Assembly (NCBI GenBank): GCA_027946555.1
Contig: JAPEVC010000085.1
Span: 62,001-126,000, forward strand
Reading direction: 5' to 3'
DNA: 64,000 bases
Origin: Gnomoniopsis sp. IMI 355080
Lineage: Eukaryota > Ascomycota > Sordariomycetes > Diaporthales > Gnomoniaceae
Part shown: piece by piece, positions 23,102-33,613 of the stretch
How the letters are laid out: each line of letters starts with the position of its first letter
Position numbering within the stretch: the first letter of the stretch is position 1
Position numbers and translations under genes: made by a program
The notes under the pieces: model-generated
The model's input: the letters and a program-made list of their open reading frames with translations, nothing else
The model's database searches: none
Told to the model about the DNA's origin: nothing

Positions 23102-23743
23102 ATGGCCCCTTCACAACCAGTCAAGGACTTTAAGTTCCACCCCTCACTCGCCAAGTTCAACGTCCCGTACGAAGACCTTCTGGCTACGCTCAACTCGACC
23201 TTGGCCACACCCCTGGATGGACTATGCACGGGTGCCGTCGTCTTCAAGACATACCACGACGACCCAGAGCAGCGAATACGAATCCTCCTTGTCCAGCGCT
23301 CCGCCTCGGACTCGATGCCCAACCGATGGGAGATCCCCGGCGGCTCAGTGGATCCGGGCGAGACGATCCTCGCCGGGGCTGTGCGGGAAGTGCGCGAGGA
23401 GAGCGGGCTTGTGGTGAAGGAGATTGTGGATCTCGTTGAGCAGCTCGAGCATGACGACTGGGAAACGGTGGAGGGGGGTTATCTGTTTCGTACGAGAAGA
23501 CTGGCCCGGATTGTAAAGTATACGTTTGTGGTGGAGGTCGAGGACGTGAATGTGTTGAAGCTGGATCCGAATGAGCATCAAGACTGTGTTTGGGCGACGG
23601 AGGCGGAGTGTCGGGCAAAGAAGGCGGTGAGGACAGAGGAGAAAGATATGGGGAAGGGCCCGGTTGATCTGAAGTTCACAACGGATGCCCAAGAGGAGGC
23701 CATATTCAAGGCATTTTCGAAGTTGAAGGCCGAGAAGTTATGA
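23102..23743 (+). CDS. Nudix hydrolase
   Basis: Single exon, 213 residues from the ATG at 23102 (MAPSQPVKDFKFHPS). The frame is open 38 codons further upstream, but that part looks like leader. The complete Nudix box G-x5-E-x7-REVxEExGL is present at about residues 80-102 (GGSVDPGE, then REVREESGL), with the two glutamates that bind Mg2+. Family knowledge: these enzymes cleave a nucleoside diphosphate linked to another moiety; the exact substrate cannot be read from the sequence. There is no targeting signal, so it is probably cytosolic. The conserved N-terminal block FNVPYEDLLATLNS suggests a fungal-specific subfamily. Confidence 0.9.
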   Translation: MAPSQPVKDFKFHPSLAKFNVPYEDLLATLNSTLATPLDGLCTGAVVFKTYHDDPEQRIRILLVQRSASDSMPNRWEIPGGSVDPGETILAGAVREVREESGLVVKEIVDLVEQLEHDDWETVEGGYLFRTRRLARIVKYTFVVEVEDVNVLKLDPNEHQDCVWATEAECRAKKAVRTEEKDMGKGPVDLKFTTDAQEEAIFKAFSKLKAEKL

Positions 23744-24198
23744 TTGGGTTTGTTCTTATAAGAGATAGATTTTACATAAGTCAAGAATATGCTGAGTTCC
23801 ACGGTCAGGTAGCCATCCACTGTTCCTTCAGGAAAGTGCTCGGTATAACGTACATCTTTCTCTCATTTTCAACGTTTTACTCCATCAATATAGGCATGTC
23901 CTGTTCTTCTAAAAAAAAGAAAAAGAGAACGAACTGGTAGTGCTGCCGTTGAAATAGAGTCCGTCGACCCTAGGCTTGCTAACAGCGCGGCGTTACATCT
24001 GGCTGCGTGAATGTTTAGTGCCTGGATGTCAGTGGCTGACTAACCCGCAACGCGGTGCAGGGGTACGCGCTGGGGAACATTGAATTGAACTGGGCGACCG
24101 GGGAACAAGACAAAGCCAAACCTCCACTCTCACCTCACACCATATGCAACTACTCTCCTAGACGGTCCAAGAGGCGGACGATACCCCAGACGGACGCC
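23744..24198. other. intergenic spacer
   Basis: Holds the Nudix 3' end, with an A-rich stretch near 23910-23930, and the Dpb11-like promoter. Nothing else seen. Confidence 0.6.
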
Positions 24199-26934
24199 AT
24201 GCAGTCACCGCCCTCTTCCGAGTGGGACGAGGAATACTTCGACTCCTCCAAACCACTCCAAGGCGTCGTTGTTTGCTGCACGAGCATCCCCGCCAACGAG
24301 CGTGTAAGTGCTCAAGACTGCCCCTCACTCGTTCTTGGCTTGATTCGAGATGACCAAAGCTAAATCCTGTCACCCATCTTCTAGACCGATCTGGGTAACA
24401 AGGTCGTCGAATTAGGAGGACAACATGAGTACGACCTCACCCCGAAGACGACCCACCTCATCGTCGGCGAGTACGACACCACGAAATACAGACATGTCGC
24501 CAAGTCTCGACCCGATATCATGCCCATGGCCAAGGGGTGGATTGATGCCATTCGAAACCTCTGGGTGGAAGACAACCCCATCGACTTTCGTGCCCTGGAG
24601 AGAAAGTGGAAGCTCAAGACTTTCGAGACCGGCGGCGGGGCCTTGGGACAGGCAGGAGAGATTGGGCAGACCACCAAGCTCTTATGCTGTATCAGCGGCA
24701 TGGAGAAAGAAGAACGCGACGAGTGGATCGAAAAAATCCAAGCCAATGGTGGAACTTACTCGGGAAGCCTCGACAAAACCGCGACCCACCTAATCATCCG
24801 CGAGCCTACCGGCAAGAAGTACCTCGCCTCCATGAGGTGGCAGCAGCATATTGTTGTCCCGGAGTGGGTCGAGGACTCTATCAAACGCGGCATGATTCTC
24901 GACGAGAACTGTTACAGCCCTCATCTACCTCGCGCGGAAATCGGCAGAGGCGCCTGGGTCAAGCGAGAGATCCGGCGCAAGTCCCTCGGCAAGCGTCTTC
25001 GTGAAGCGGCCGAGGCACAAGTTGAGAGCGGCAGGCGGAAGCTGAGGAAGACTGCCAGTATGAAGCTGAACAGCCAAAGAGACAATATGTGGGGCGACAT
25101 TCTTGGACAGCAGGCTTCGGTCAACCAGTCTGGAGTATCCCTTCAGGCCGAGGACCCGACTCAACCTCTCCCCAGCGACTCCATGTTGCGACAACAAGTG
25201 TCAGTCAAGGACTCTTTGGGCGAAACAAATGAAGGCCCGGACGGCATTTTCGCTTCGTGTTTATTCCACATTTCAGGGTTCCCCCCAAAGCACGTCGAAG
25301 TGCTAGACACGTACATCTCGTCTCGCGGAGGCACGCTTTCCGCATCACTACAAGAACTGAACGCTTCAGAGTCGGCATGGCGTCGTTTTATTGTTGTTCC
25401 TCAAGAGTCCAGTCCTAGCTCACATCCTCAGGCTTCAGACGGCGTGGAAATCATTACAGACTTTTTCATTGAAAAGTGTGTCTACAGAAAAGGCACGGCA
25501 TTACCAGATTCAAAAGCACACGTAATCGGGCGACCATTCCCTGTTTTCCCAATCGAGAGTTTTGACAAGTTGTCTATATGCACAAGCGGCTTCACCGAGC
25601 TCGATTTGCTCCATATCAGCAAGGCAGTCCGCCAACTTGGAGCGCGCTATGAGGAGCGCTTCACTGCGCAGTGCTCGATCTTGGTCTGTACATCCTTGGG
25701 CGCAGTGCGGAAGCAAAAGTTAGATATGGCTGTTGCTTTTGGCACACCCGTCGTTCGAGCAGATTGGCTATGGGAGTGCATAACACGCGGCAGGAAGTTG
25801 CCATATCATGATTTCATCTTCCCAGAGTTGAAGACCCGGGGGTTTAAGGGTCCCCCAAACACATCGCTGAGCCGGTCCAAGTCAGTGTCCGAGATGACCA
25901 AGAAGCTCACACCCAAGACGTTGACTGGACGCACCGAGTCAACAACACGGGCCAGTCTACCAGGCCCAGACATGTCTGCTTTCGACGACACACCACTCGC
26001 GCCTACAGATCCTTCTCGCTCCATGTCCCGCGGCAAAACTCCCACCAACAACGCTTCGATGAAAGACTCCAATCTCACTTCAGAATTTCATACAGCTCCA
26101 ACACACCAGGCCATCCCGAATTCGGGATCTCAACAACTACCCTCGCGGCCTGTCTCGCGCAGCGCATCAAAAGCGTTGTCAGAATGGTCCACCAACGACA
26201 TCAACAAAGCCACATCTAGGGACCAACCACCATCCCAATCATCGCGTAAGCCCCTCGCCCGCGTGCGTAGCGAAATTTGCGACTCTGAAGCTGGTGACGA
26301 CGACGGCGGTCTGTTTGACTTTGGCGGGGACGAAGGTGTCGCCCCCGTACAAGAGACAGCACAGGTGGATGACCCCGTCGAGGTCGAGAAGCGTCGCCTC
26401 CGGCAAGAAAAAGCAGAAAAGGACGCCGCTGAGCGTAAGGCGCTCTCGAACAAGCTTACCACCCTCCTCGAAGGCACGGCCGGCAATAACGGCAGCAGAA
26501 GCTTCGACAGTCACCTGTCCAGCGCGACAGTCGCCGATGACAACTCCCGTGCTGCTTCAGGACCACCGCCTGGCAGGCGTAAGCGCAGTCTCATCGGTCG
26601 CGTGATCAGCAATGCATCGGCGGCTTCCAGTGGCAGCCAGGAGTCCTCAACCGGCGGTCGCAGCGGCGGCGGCGGCGGCATGGCTCGGACGCACTCCGCC
26701 GTGATCCACCACGAGGACGACTCTCCCGGTGATGAAGAGCCAGCAGCGGTGGCAGGCCCACTGGCCACGCAGATCGAATATGCCGACCCGGAGGCGGTAA
26801 GAAGCAAGGAGAGACTGCGGAGCAAGATGCTGGGGCGGAGCAGTGTCGCGGGTGCCAAGTTGTCTTCGAATCAGAGGCTTACGATGGGAGCGTTGCAGGA
26901 TAGTGCTGGTGGCAGGAGTATGCGGCGACGTTGA
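24199..26934 (+). CDS. dpb11: Dpb11/Cut5(Rad4)/TopBP1-type BRCT scaffold protein
   Basis: Exon 1 is 24199-24303 and exon 2 is 24385-26934, with a phase 0 intron (GTAAGT...TTCTAG); 884 residues. Four BRCT repeats are visible. The first, about residues 18-100, is split by the intron (LQGVVVCCTSIP, later TTHLIVGEYDTTKY). The second is at about 130-225 (LLCCISGMEKEERDEW, THLIIREPTG, WVEDSIKRG), the third at about 323-415, and the fourth at about 427-520 (ILVCTSLGAVRKQK, VVRADWLWECITRG). The C-terminal 350 residues are disordered, Ser/Arg-rich, with a short coiled segment (EKRRLRQEKAEKDAAERKAL). Known role: the two BRCT pairs bind phosphorylated Sld3 and Sld2 and checkpoint clamp proteins, coupling CDK activity to origin firing and activating Mec1/ATR. 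It acts in the nucleus. The order and spacing of the repeats match this family rather than other BRCT proteins such as Rtt107. Confidence 0.87.
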
Positions 26935-27533
26935 CGGGGTGGGACCCCGGGTGAGTTGGGCCTTGGCTTGCTTGCTTATTGCTAATGAAGTTGATGATCA
27001 TGGCTTGGCAATGGAGGGCTTTTGTCTTTGTGGAAGTTTTGTATGGAAGGGCCTTGCTAGGTTCGAGGCTGGACGGCGTTGGATTACGCTGCAGGATTGA
27101 TGTTGGATTGCTCGTGCAGAAGAAGGAGCATGAATCGAGTCAATTGGATCGCTGGAATAGATTGACTTTTGCTGGAGGGTTCACTGCATTGTTTTGCATA
27201 GGCGCAAGGAAGCTGGGCGAGGAGCATAACAGTCTCAAATTCAGGCGGATCTAATATACCCTTTGGTTTCATTACATGTTTAATATCATCGTGGCCGCCA
27301 CTCTTTCTATCACACTTCAGCAAGCGTCACGACGCCCACACATCACTTTCACACCTGACTCACCGGCGACGGCCTCCCAGATTTCATTTCCTTTTGCAAA
27401 CTCCCTGGCATTTGAAATGGATATGGCCGAAGAAGTGATGGAATGGAAGGCACAGCCAAAGTTGACCTTGACGAGATAACTTCGAAGAATGAGCAGGGCT
27501 GTCGAAGGGATATTGGGTATTAGAGGTTGCTGC
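26935..27533. other. intergenic between convergent genes
   Basis: Three-prime flanks of the Dpb11-like gene (+) and the P450 (-). No gene supported. Confidence 0.6.
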
Positions 27534-29335
27534 CTATAGAGTGTCTCCTCCGCCTGCTGCTTTTGAGATAAAGACCGGCCATGAATGTGGAACAACGGTG
27601 AAATATGCTTTCCATTTCCACTCCTTGTCTTTATCCACGAGCTCGATATTGTAGTCCCGGACGAATGTGGCCGCCATCTTCGGCAACTGCACCTTGGCAA
27701 GATGTTGCCCGGGACATGCGTTGTATCCAGCACCAAACTAATTGAGATGTTAGAAAACTTGGTTCGTGGAACAAAAATTTAAGAAGAGCAGCAGATACCA
27801 CCAGCCGGTATTTCTCCTTGATAGCAATGTCATCCGCAGCCCATCGATCCGGGTCGAACTCATGGGCGTCAGGACCAAGCACTCTTTCGATTTCTGCATA
27901 ACGCTTTTTCGGGGTCAGAAAATAAAGAGTCCTACTGCAAACTTGCTCAACTAGCCTCGCGCTTGACTTACTGAAGGTGCACAGATAAAACCGTCCCCTC
28001 GACAAAGTGTCGATCGCCTATTGTAATCCCTCCCTTTGGACTCACGCGCGGCAGGCCCATCGGTGTGGGTCAAACATACGAAGAGACTCTTTGATACCAG
28101 CTTGTAGAAAAGATAGTTCCTGGGCATCGGCGTAGGATGTTACTCGATCCCGACATCTACCCTCGCGTACGGCATTGTCGATCTCGGCCCGCGCACGAGC
28201 CCAGCATTGGGGGTTGCGGATCATATGGTAGACAAAAGTCTGAATGCCGCCTAGATTTGGGTACGCAGTGGTCAGTACAGACACGCAGAACCCATCCGTG
28301 GCTTCATCTTCATGGCTCTAGCTCATGGGCAGAACTAACAGCTCGTGGTATCCCCTCCAGCACCGACACCCATCGTGGCGGCCGCCTCAATATCACGGTT
28401 GCTGAGCTTGTCCGGATTTGCCCTCTGCGTCTTGAACCAGTGCGCGGCAATGTCGAATCGAGCGTCGGGGTTTTCCTTCCGCTTTTTCATCGCTGCTGCT
28501 GCTGTGTCGAAGAGGTGGCCCATGGGCAATAGACCGGTCCATGTGATGATAGGATTGGCAACCAGGATAACATATACCCAAATGAAGAATCCGGCTGCCG
28601 CGACAAGTGGGTTGAGAGTCAGGTTGTTCTTGATTAAATTTCCGATGTCCCTGCCTTCGTTTATAAAACCGAACGGTTGTGAGAAGATTGCCTCGCCCGC
28701 GTTGTCCAAGGTGGTGTAGGTCAGGTACTCGCATAGATCCAGGGGCTTCTTTTGTGCGGCGTAGCGATCCATCCAATTCAATAAAGTAGCGATGTTGTTG
28801 CTAATGTATTCTTCTGACTTGAGAATATTTGACAGACTGTATCCTGGGACCAGCCATTTGGATCGCTCCAGCTTCTGCCTCGGGTCCAGCGTCGACATGG
28901 GCGTTTCATATCGGGTATCTGGCACCGTGAAAACTCGATACCAGCTTGCCTATGACAACAATATCCCGTGAGCAATCGACATGTGTTCTGGACGGTGCCC
29001 ACATGGGTGTGGTGAGCAAACAAAAGACTGCAAGATTTTACCTTTCGAAGTGGAGCCTGGAGAAGCAACTTTGGTCCATCTGGATGGCTGACGCTCACCT
29101 CATTGGGTGCTATACGGACGAAATGGCCATGCTTTTTGTGCAAGGCGATCGCCTTCAAGTTCTGGTCCCCTTTGAAGATGTGCGTGACATGCCAAAGCCG
29201 AGTAATCGACGCCCAGAACGTACCGGGGACTCCGCTCAGCGGAGCAAAATATCGACGATAGACGGCGACAGATGTGACTAAGACAAGCAAATGTGCCGCT
29301 GCTCCTTGCCATGTCCCGAATAGGCTGGTACACAT
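27534..29335 (-). pseudogene. cytochrome P450, microsomal (pisatin demethylase-like), frame-disrupted
   Basis: Minus-strand exons: 29335-29042, 28949-28340, a third from 28250, and a last exon 27737-27534. The N-terminus has a membrane anchor (LLVLVTSVAVYRRYF). Family signatures follow in order: WYRVFTVPDTRYETPMSTLDP, GAGGDTTS for the oxygen-binding I-helix, KESLRM for the ExxR motif, LPRVSPKGG, FDPDRW, and the haem loop FGAGYNACPGQ with its cysteine. The pattern resembles CYP57/pisatin demethylase-like fungal P450s. Between KESLRM and LPRV the frame shifts: the plus-strand sequence at 28057-28064 is one base short of the length expected for this family. The next intron (GTAAGT at 27966-27971) can be made in-frame only if it is 37-40 nt long, or with another indel. 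So the gene is probably broken, or the assembly has errors here. Substrate unknown. Confidence 0.8.
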
Positions 29336-29916
29336 GTTGAACCGATGTGATGACTGCGTTTCTCTGTCGCTTAATCTTCCTCCTGGTCGATGTTCCTGGA
29401 AGAGCGCGCGCTTTTATTAGTATGAGTGGTCGGCATTTGCGCAGATATTGGTTTATAAAGGGTTTATGTATTGTCTGATTGCCAACTCAAGCTAGCTGTA
29501 TGAGGCATATAAGTCGTACCGAGCCGCAGTTGTGCCCCACGCGAAGTGAATCATAGGCCTTGTTCCCCGATTCACATGCGGGTGTAATTGCTGCAGCGCT
29601 TGTATCGTGACTTGGTCACTTACTTCAGTTAAAATATTGGAGGGTCTTCTTTGGAGTACAATATCCAAAAAGACATCAGAATTTGTGCCATGCATGAGTA
29701 ATATACAAGTATAAGTCGTTGACGATAGGGAAATACAGCATATGCCAGCTGTTGAGATGCGTTCAGCCGCCTGGGCCCATTTTCATTAAAAGACCATTCG
29801 CTCTGGGATTATCTTAAGTTAAACCTTTTGAGGGATAATTTGGCGCTCAAGGTGGTCGATTTAAATGTATCGTGTATTTTTGCAGTCCAGGTACAGGTTA
29901 CTGTGTTAAAGGTAGG
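29336..29916. other. intergenic, P450 upstream region
   Basis: No gene supported. The right end runs into the receptor relic, and no N-terminal part of that receptor is recognisable here. Confidence 0.5.
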
Positions 29917-30400
29917 TTCCCTTGCTCGCCATTGTGAAAAGCACAGGAGCGCTTAATCTGGTCACTGACGTTCTGGCCTTGACGATTGCACTTCCGCAGC
30001 TGTACCGATTGCAGATCCCGCTGAACAACAAGTTGGTACTCTTGGCCACATTTGTTGTGGGTTTTGTGTAAGTTCTGCCGTCTCTGCGCCTCGAATACAT
30101 TCACTGATACAGGGACTCATCTTTACAGGGCATGCGTCGTCAGCCTTTTCCGTCTTGTCTCCCTGGTGGTCGTCAACTTCGATGATCTGACCGGGACCTG
30201 CGCGCTGGCTCTCATATACAGCGCAGTTGAGCCTTCTTTGGCTGTGGTTCTTACTTGCATTCCGCTTCTGCGACCTCTCTTGGGGAAAATACTCCCCCAC
30301 CGGCACGGCGCGCTTAGCTCCTACTATAGTTTTGTCCCGGAAAGTTTCCCGAATCTTAGCAAAACACGTGCCACTAGGGAACACGGAAGTGGGATCTGAA
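29917..30400 (+). pseudogene. C-terminal remnant of a PTH11-like membrane receptor
   Basis: Reading from about 29917, the frame gives STGALNLVTDVLALTIALP, then LYRLQIPLNNKLVL and VVGFV. It then continues across a credible phase 2 intron (GTAAGT...TTACAG, 30069 to about 30129) into ACVVSLFRLVSL, YSAVEPSLAVV and IPLLRPLL. This is the conserved order of the last transmembrane helices of the fungal rhodopsin-like/PTH11-type family. The four N-terminal helices are missing: the frame stops just upstream and no matching sequence precedes it, so it cannot encode a receptor. The frame runs to a stop near 30399. The intact homologue lies at 46258-47754. Probably a relic of a partial duplication or deletion. 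Confidence 0.75.
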
Positions 30401-31359
30401 CAATTCGAAATGTTGGATAATCACAGTGCGGTCGAGCTGCAGCCAACAGAACCGACTGTGTAGAGTTTATTTGAACAGGAAATGTTGAGATGGGGTTTCA
30501 GGTTCCTACCATGCTGTCTCGTATTCTTTGGATCACAGCTTCGTCATCCTCAGAGTTCAGAAACGTGAGCAGTTGGATCTTTGGCCGCGTGTGGCCCACC
30601 AATCCCAGATGTTTGGACATTATAAAGTTCATTATACTTGAATCGAAGCGATGCTTGCACATTGAAATAGCCTTATCTACGGAAATTATTGCCGACTATA
30701 TGTGTCAAATTATATGGCCTATGCATTTGTGCAATCTATCCCAGTAAGTCTGACAAGCTTCCGAGGTCTGCTACCCACCGTTGACTTCGAGAGCTTTTGC
30801 ATGAATTCGACAAGATTACGACAATAAAAACAAGAAGAGACATGAAAGAATTACAGCGAAATTCAAGCTCTTTCGTTCATACTATGGTCTACAGAGCATC
30901 TGCTGCATACCTGGCAGATAGTGACACAGAGAAGTCTTCAGTTTGACGCATCAAGACGCAACCTATTCATCACTCAGCATACTCTCCCCAAAATTGAAAG
31001 GACGAACGCTTGTATTAGACAGAACCAGGTCTCGAATCAGGATAATGTTATATACGTGCGCGACCAGGCTCGGAGTCCACATAGTCTGGTACAAACAATG
31101 ATTTGCATCTACGGACTATACGTGCCTGAATACAAGCCAACAGATTTACCACAAAAATTTGTATTTTCAAGATACAGATCAATTCACTTGTAATCTTACA
31201 TTTGTCCAAAGTCGAGAAGAAAAAAAAAAAAATCCATCATAGAATAGAAATCTGGCCCAGCAAATTGACAGCCTAGATACAATTGCCGTTCAATTTTCCC
31301 TCTCCTGTTGACTTACACTGGGTTCCAGTGGCCCCAAAATTTGAAATCTGGGACACCAT
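30401..31359. other. intergenic, no supported gene
   Basis: AT-rich sequence with only short frames and a poly-A run near 31218-31230. Nothing recognised. Confidence 0.55.
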
Positions 31360-31991
31360 TTACGACACAACGCCAGAGGGGCTAATAGTCTTCATGCTCA
31401 GTGGTGTCAATCCATCTTCCAGAGCGTTTTGTGAATTCCACGTCAACATATAGACATCCTCTCCATCGAGTTGCGTCTCCTGGGCCCAGAACTTTGACTC
31501 AAAAACAGAATCGGAGAGGTACACGAGCTGCGTGCCATAGAGCGTAATGCCACTTGTAGCATTGGACGAGATGGACACCGGGGCCACACCCGTCTCGGTG
31601 ATGTTAAGGTGCAGGCCACCGGGAGAAGTCCCGTTGCCCATTAAGGCGGTACAGGTTGTCGTAGTTGACTCGCTGATCGAAGGAATATCCCACGAGACCG
31701 ATTGCAGTCCCGCGATGGAGTCGTTTGTTGCAGAAACGTACAGACCTCCTAGTACAAGCCAAAAGATCATCAGTATCCATATGGGCAATTGTTGGCTGAA
31801 AGCATATCAGGATAAAACAAAGATTACTTACCGTTCTTCGCATTGTAGAGAAGGGGATATCCAGAGATGTTGGTGCCGTACGCGTACAGTGTCGCGTCTG
31901 TAGCGGACGAGCGCTTGGTGGAAGGCGGGAACCCGGGGAACGCCTCGGCGCCCGAGAGAAGGGCAAGCGACAAGATTGCAAAAAAATGCAT
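31360..31991 (-). CDS. small secreted protein of unknown function
   Basis: Exon 1 is 31991-31832 and exon 2 is 31748-31360, with a phase 1 intron (GTAAGT...TACTAG), giving 182 residues. The N-terminus is a good signal peptide (MHFFAILSLALLSGAEAFPG). The mature part is Ser/Thr-rich with several N-glycosylation sequons (NIS, NDS, NGT, NIT, NAT) and only one cysteine after the leader, so it is not a cysteine-stabilised effector. I do not recognise the family. The pattern (LYAYGTNISGYPLLYN, LYVSATN, W-x-I-P) is consistent with a beta-rich secreted or cell-wall protein. Upstream of the start on the minus strand there is an AT-rich leader. Confidence 0.7.
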
Positions 31992-33613
31992 GTTGAGTGA
32001 TTGTATGAAAGAAACGAGTGAACACTCCAGACTTGATGGAGAATAAAAAAGGGTCAACAAATGAGTGAAGCGAAACGAAACAATAAGGCTGCGCGTAAAC
32101 GTCCATCTATACAGGATTCTGCACTCATCTTGTAAGGTACGGAGCACACAAAATTCAGAAAAACCATCAAATTAAGCCTTTAACTCCGATCACACCTCCT
32201 TCCCCGACGCGCGTTCTCGCCATGGTACGTAGCCATCCGTCAGGAGAAACTTAGTGCGTGCGTCTTTGGCATAGGCTACTGGCTCACACGTCTTGACTTT
32301 GTGGGGCACCAGATTGGCGGAACCAAGGAAATACTTGTTTATTCCCAGGGTCTGAGCTCTCCAAATACGACTTTCAACCTCCAAATATTGGGCGTGGGAG
32401 CTTATAGCTTGGAAACAAGCAGCCAATGTTACGTTTGCCTACGGTAATTAGAACGGGAAAAACACGCCAGCGGCGGTGCATTGTTTTACCAAAACAACGG
32501 CCCGACCCACGTTCGACCAATTTTCTCGAACGGCAATAGGATGAGCTTTGGATGAACCAATCCGACGTCACAACTGGGATACTTCGTGGCTGACTGGGAA
32601 CAGCCGCACAGACATTCCCTCCTTATCAGGGTGACGAATATCGTAACTAGGCGGCTAGGTCAGCTTAGCAAGTTGTTGGGCTGTTCAAATTCGATATAAC
32701 TGGAGAGCACAGTCCTGATGATCGCAATACCACTATTGGAAACCCAGCCCCTGACTGTTATAGTACTGTTCATTGTCGAATCCGAAGACCTGATGCAATT
32801 GAAGCTAAAATCAAGTTTTGGAAGTGGATGATAATAGGGGGCCACAATAAACTTTGCTACGCCTCCGGCTATTTGACCTTCTCGTGCGATTTCTGGTAAA
32901 GCAAACGCAGAGAGGAGGCCCGTCCCTGCTAGTATATCGAGATCAACTCTAGCCATAATCCTAGTGTACCTACGTTGCCAATAGTCAAATAGTAAAACCG
33001 CCACACCACCTGTGGCCTACCACGACATACCTAGGTAGCTCTGAGGCAGAGAGCTACACATGATATACTTTCGTAACTAATACTTCTCTTCGGAATTCCG
33101 CACTCGTTCTGCAAGACCGCGTAACTGCATCCACAGGTCGTCTGGCTAGTGTCTCAATAGCCATGACTCTATTCTCGTCGTGCTTCTACCGTGATCAATA
33201 TAGCACTCCTATGCAAAGACGCGTGGCTGTTCGCAAACCTCCCTGAGAATTTCGGTCAATTGAGCTCCCGACTACGAAGGCATCAGCCCATGGTTTCAGC
33301 CAAGATGCAACCCGCCTGCGAGTGTGTGTACGATGTGTCTTGTAAAATCGCCATGTCAGTGCGATGCCTATGTCCGGTAAAGTCGACCCAAGAGTGGGTT
33401 ACGAACTTCTTCCACTAGTTGTGGTGATTGTTGTCTCTCGAGTCTCTAGGCACCTTGATTCGACATATAAAGCTGGCTGGACGATTTCCACCGACAAGGT
33501 CGTGATGGAAATCACCACCACCATCTTTCGACTGTTTCCAGTCACCTTCTTTCGTTGACATCTTCATCACTTGAAAGTCTCTCTTTTCACAAGTTCTTAC
33601 ATTCTTTGCCACC
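31992..33613. other. intergenic between divergent genes, laccase leader
   Basis: No gene supported; a minus-strand frame at 32660-33004 shows no known domain. A CTTT/CTTC-rich stretch just before 33614 is the probable laccase leader. An ACCTAGGT motif occurs near 33030. Confidence 0.55.
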
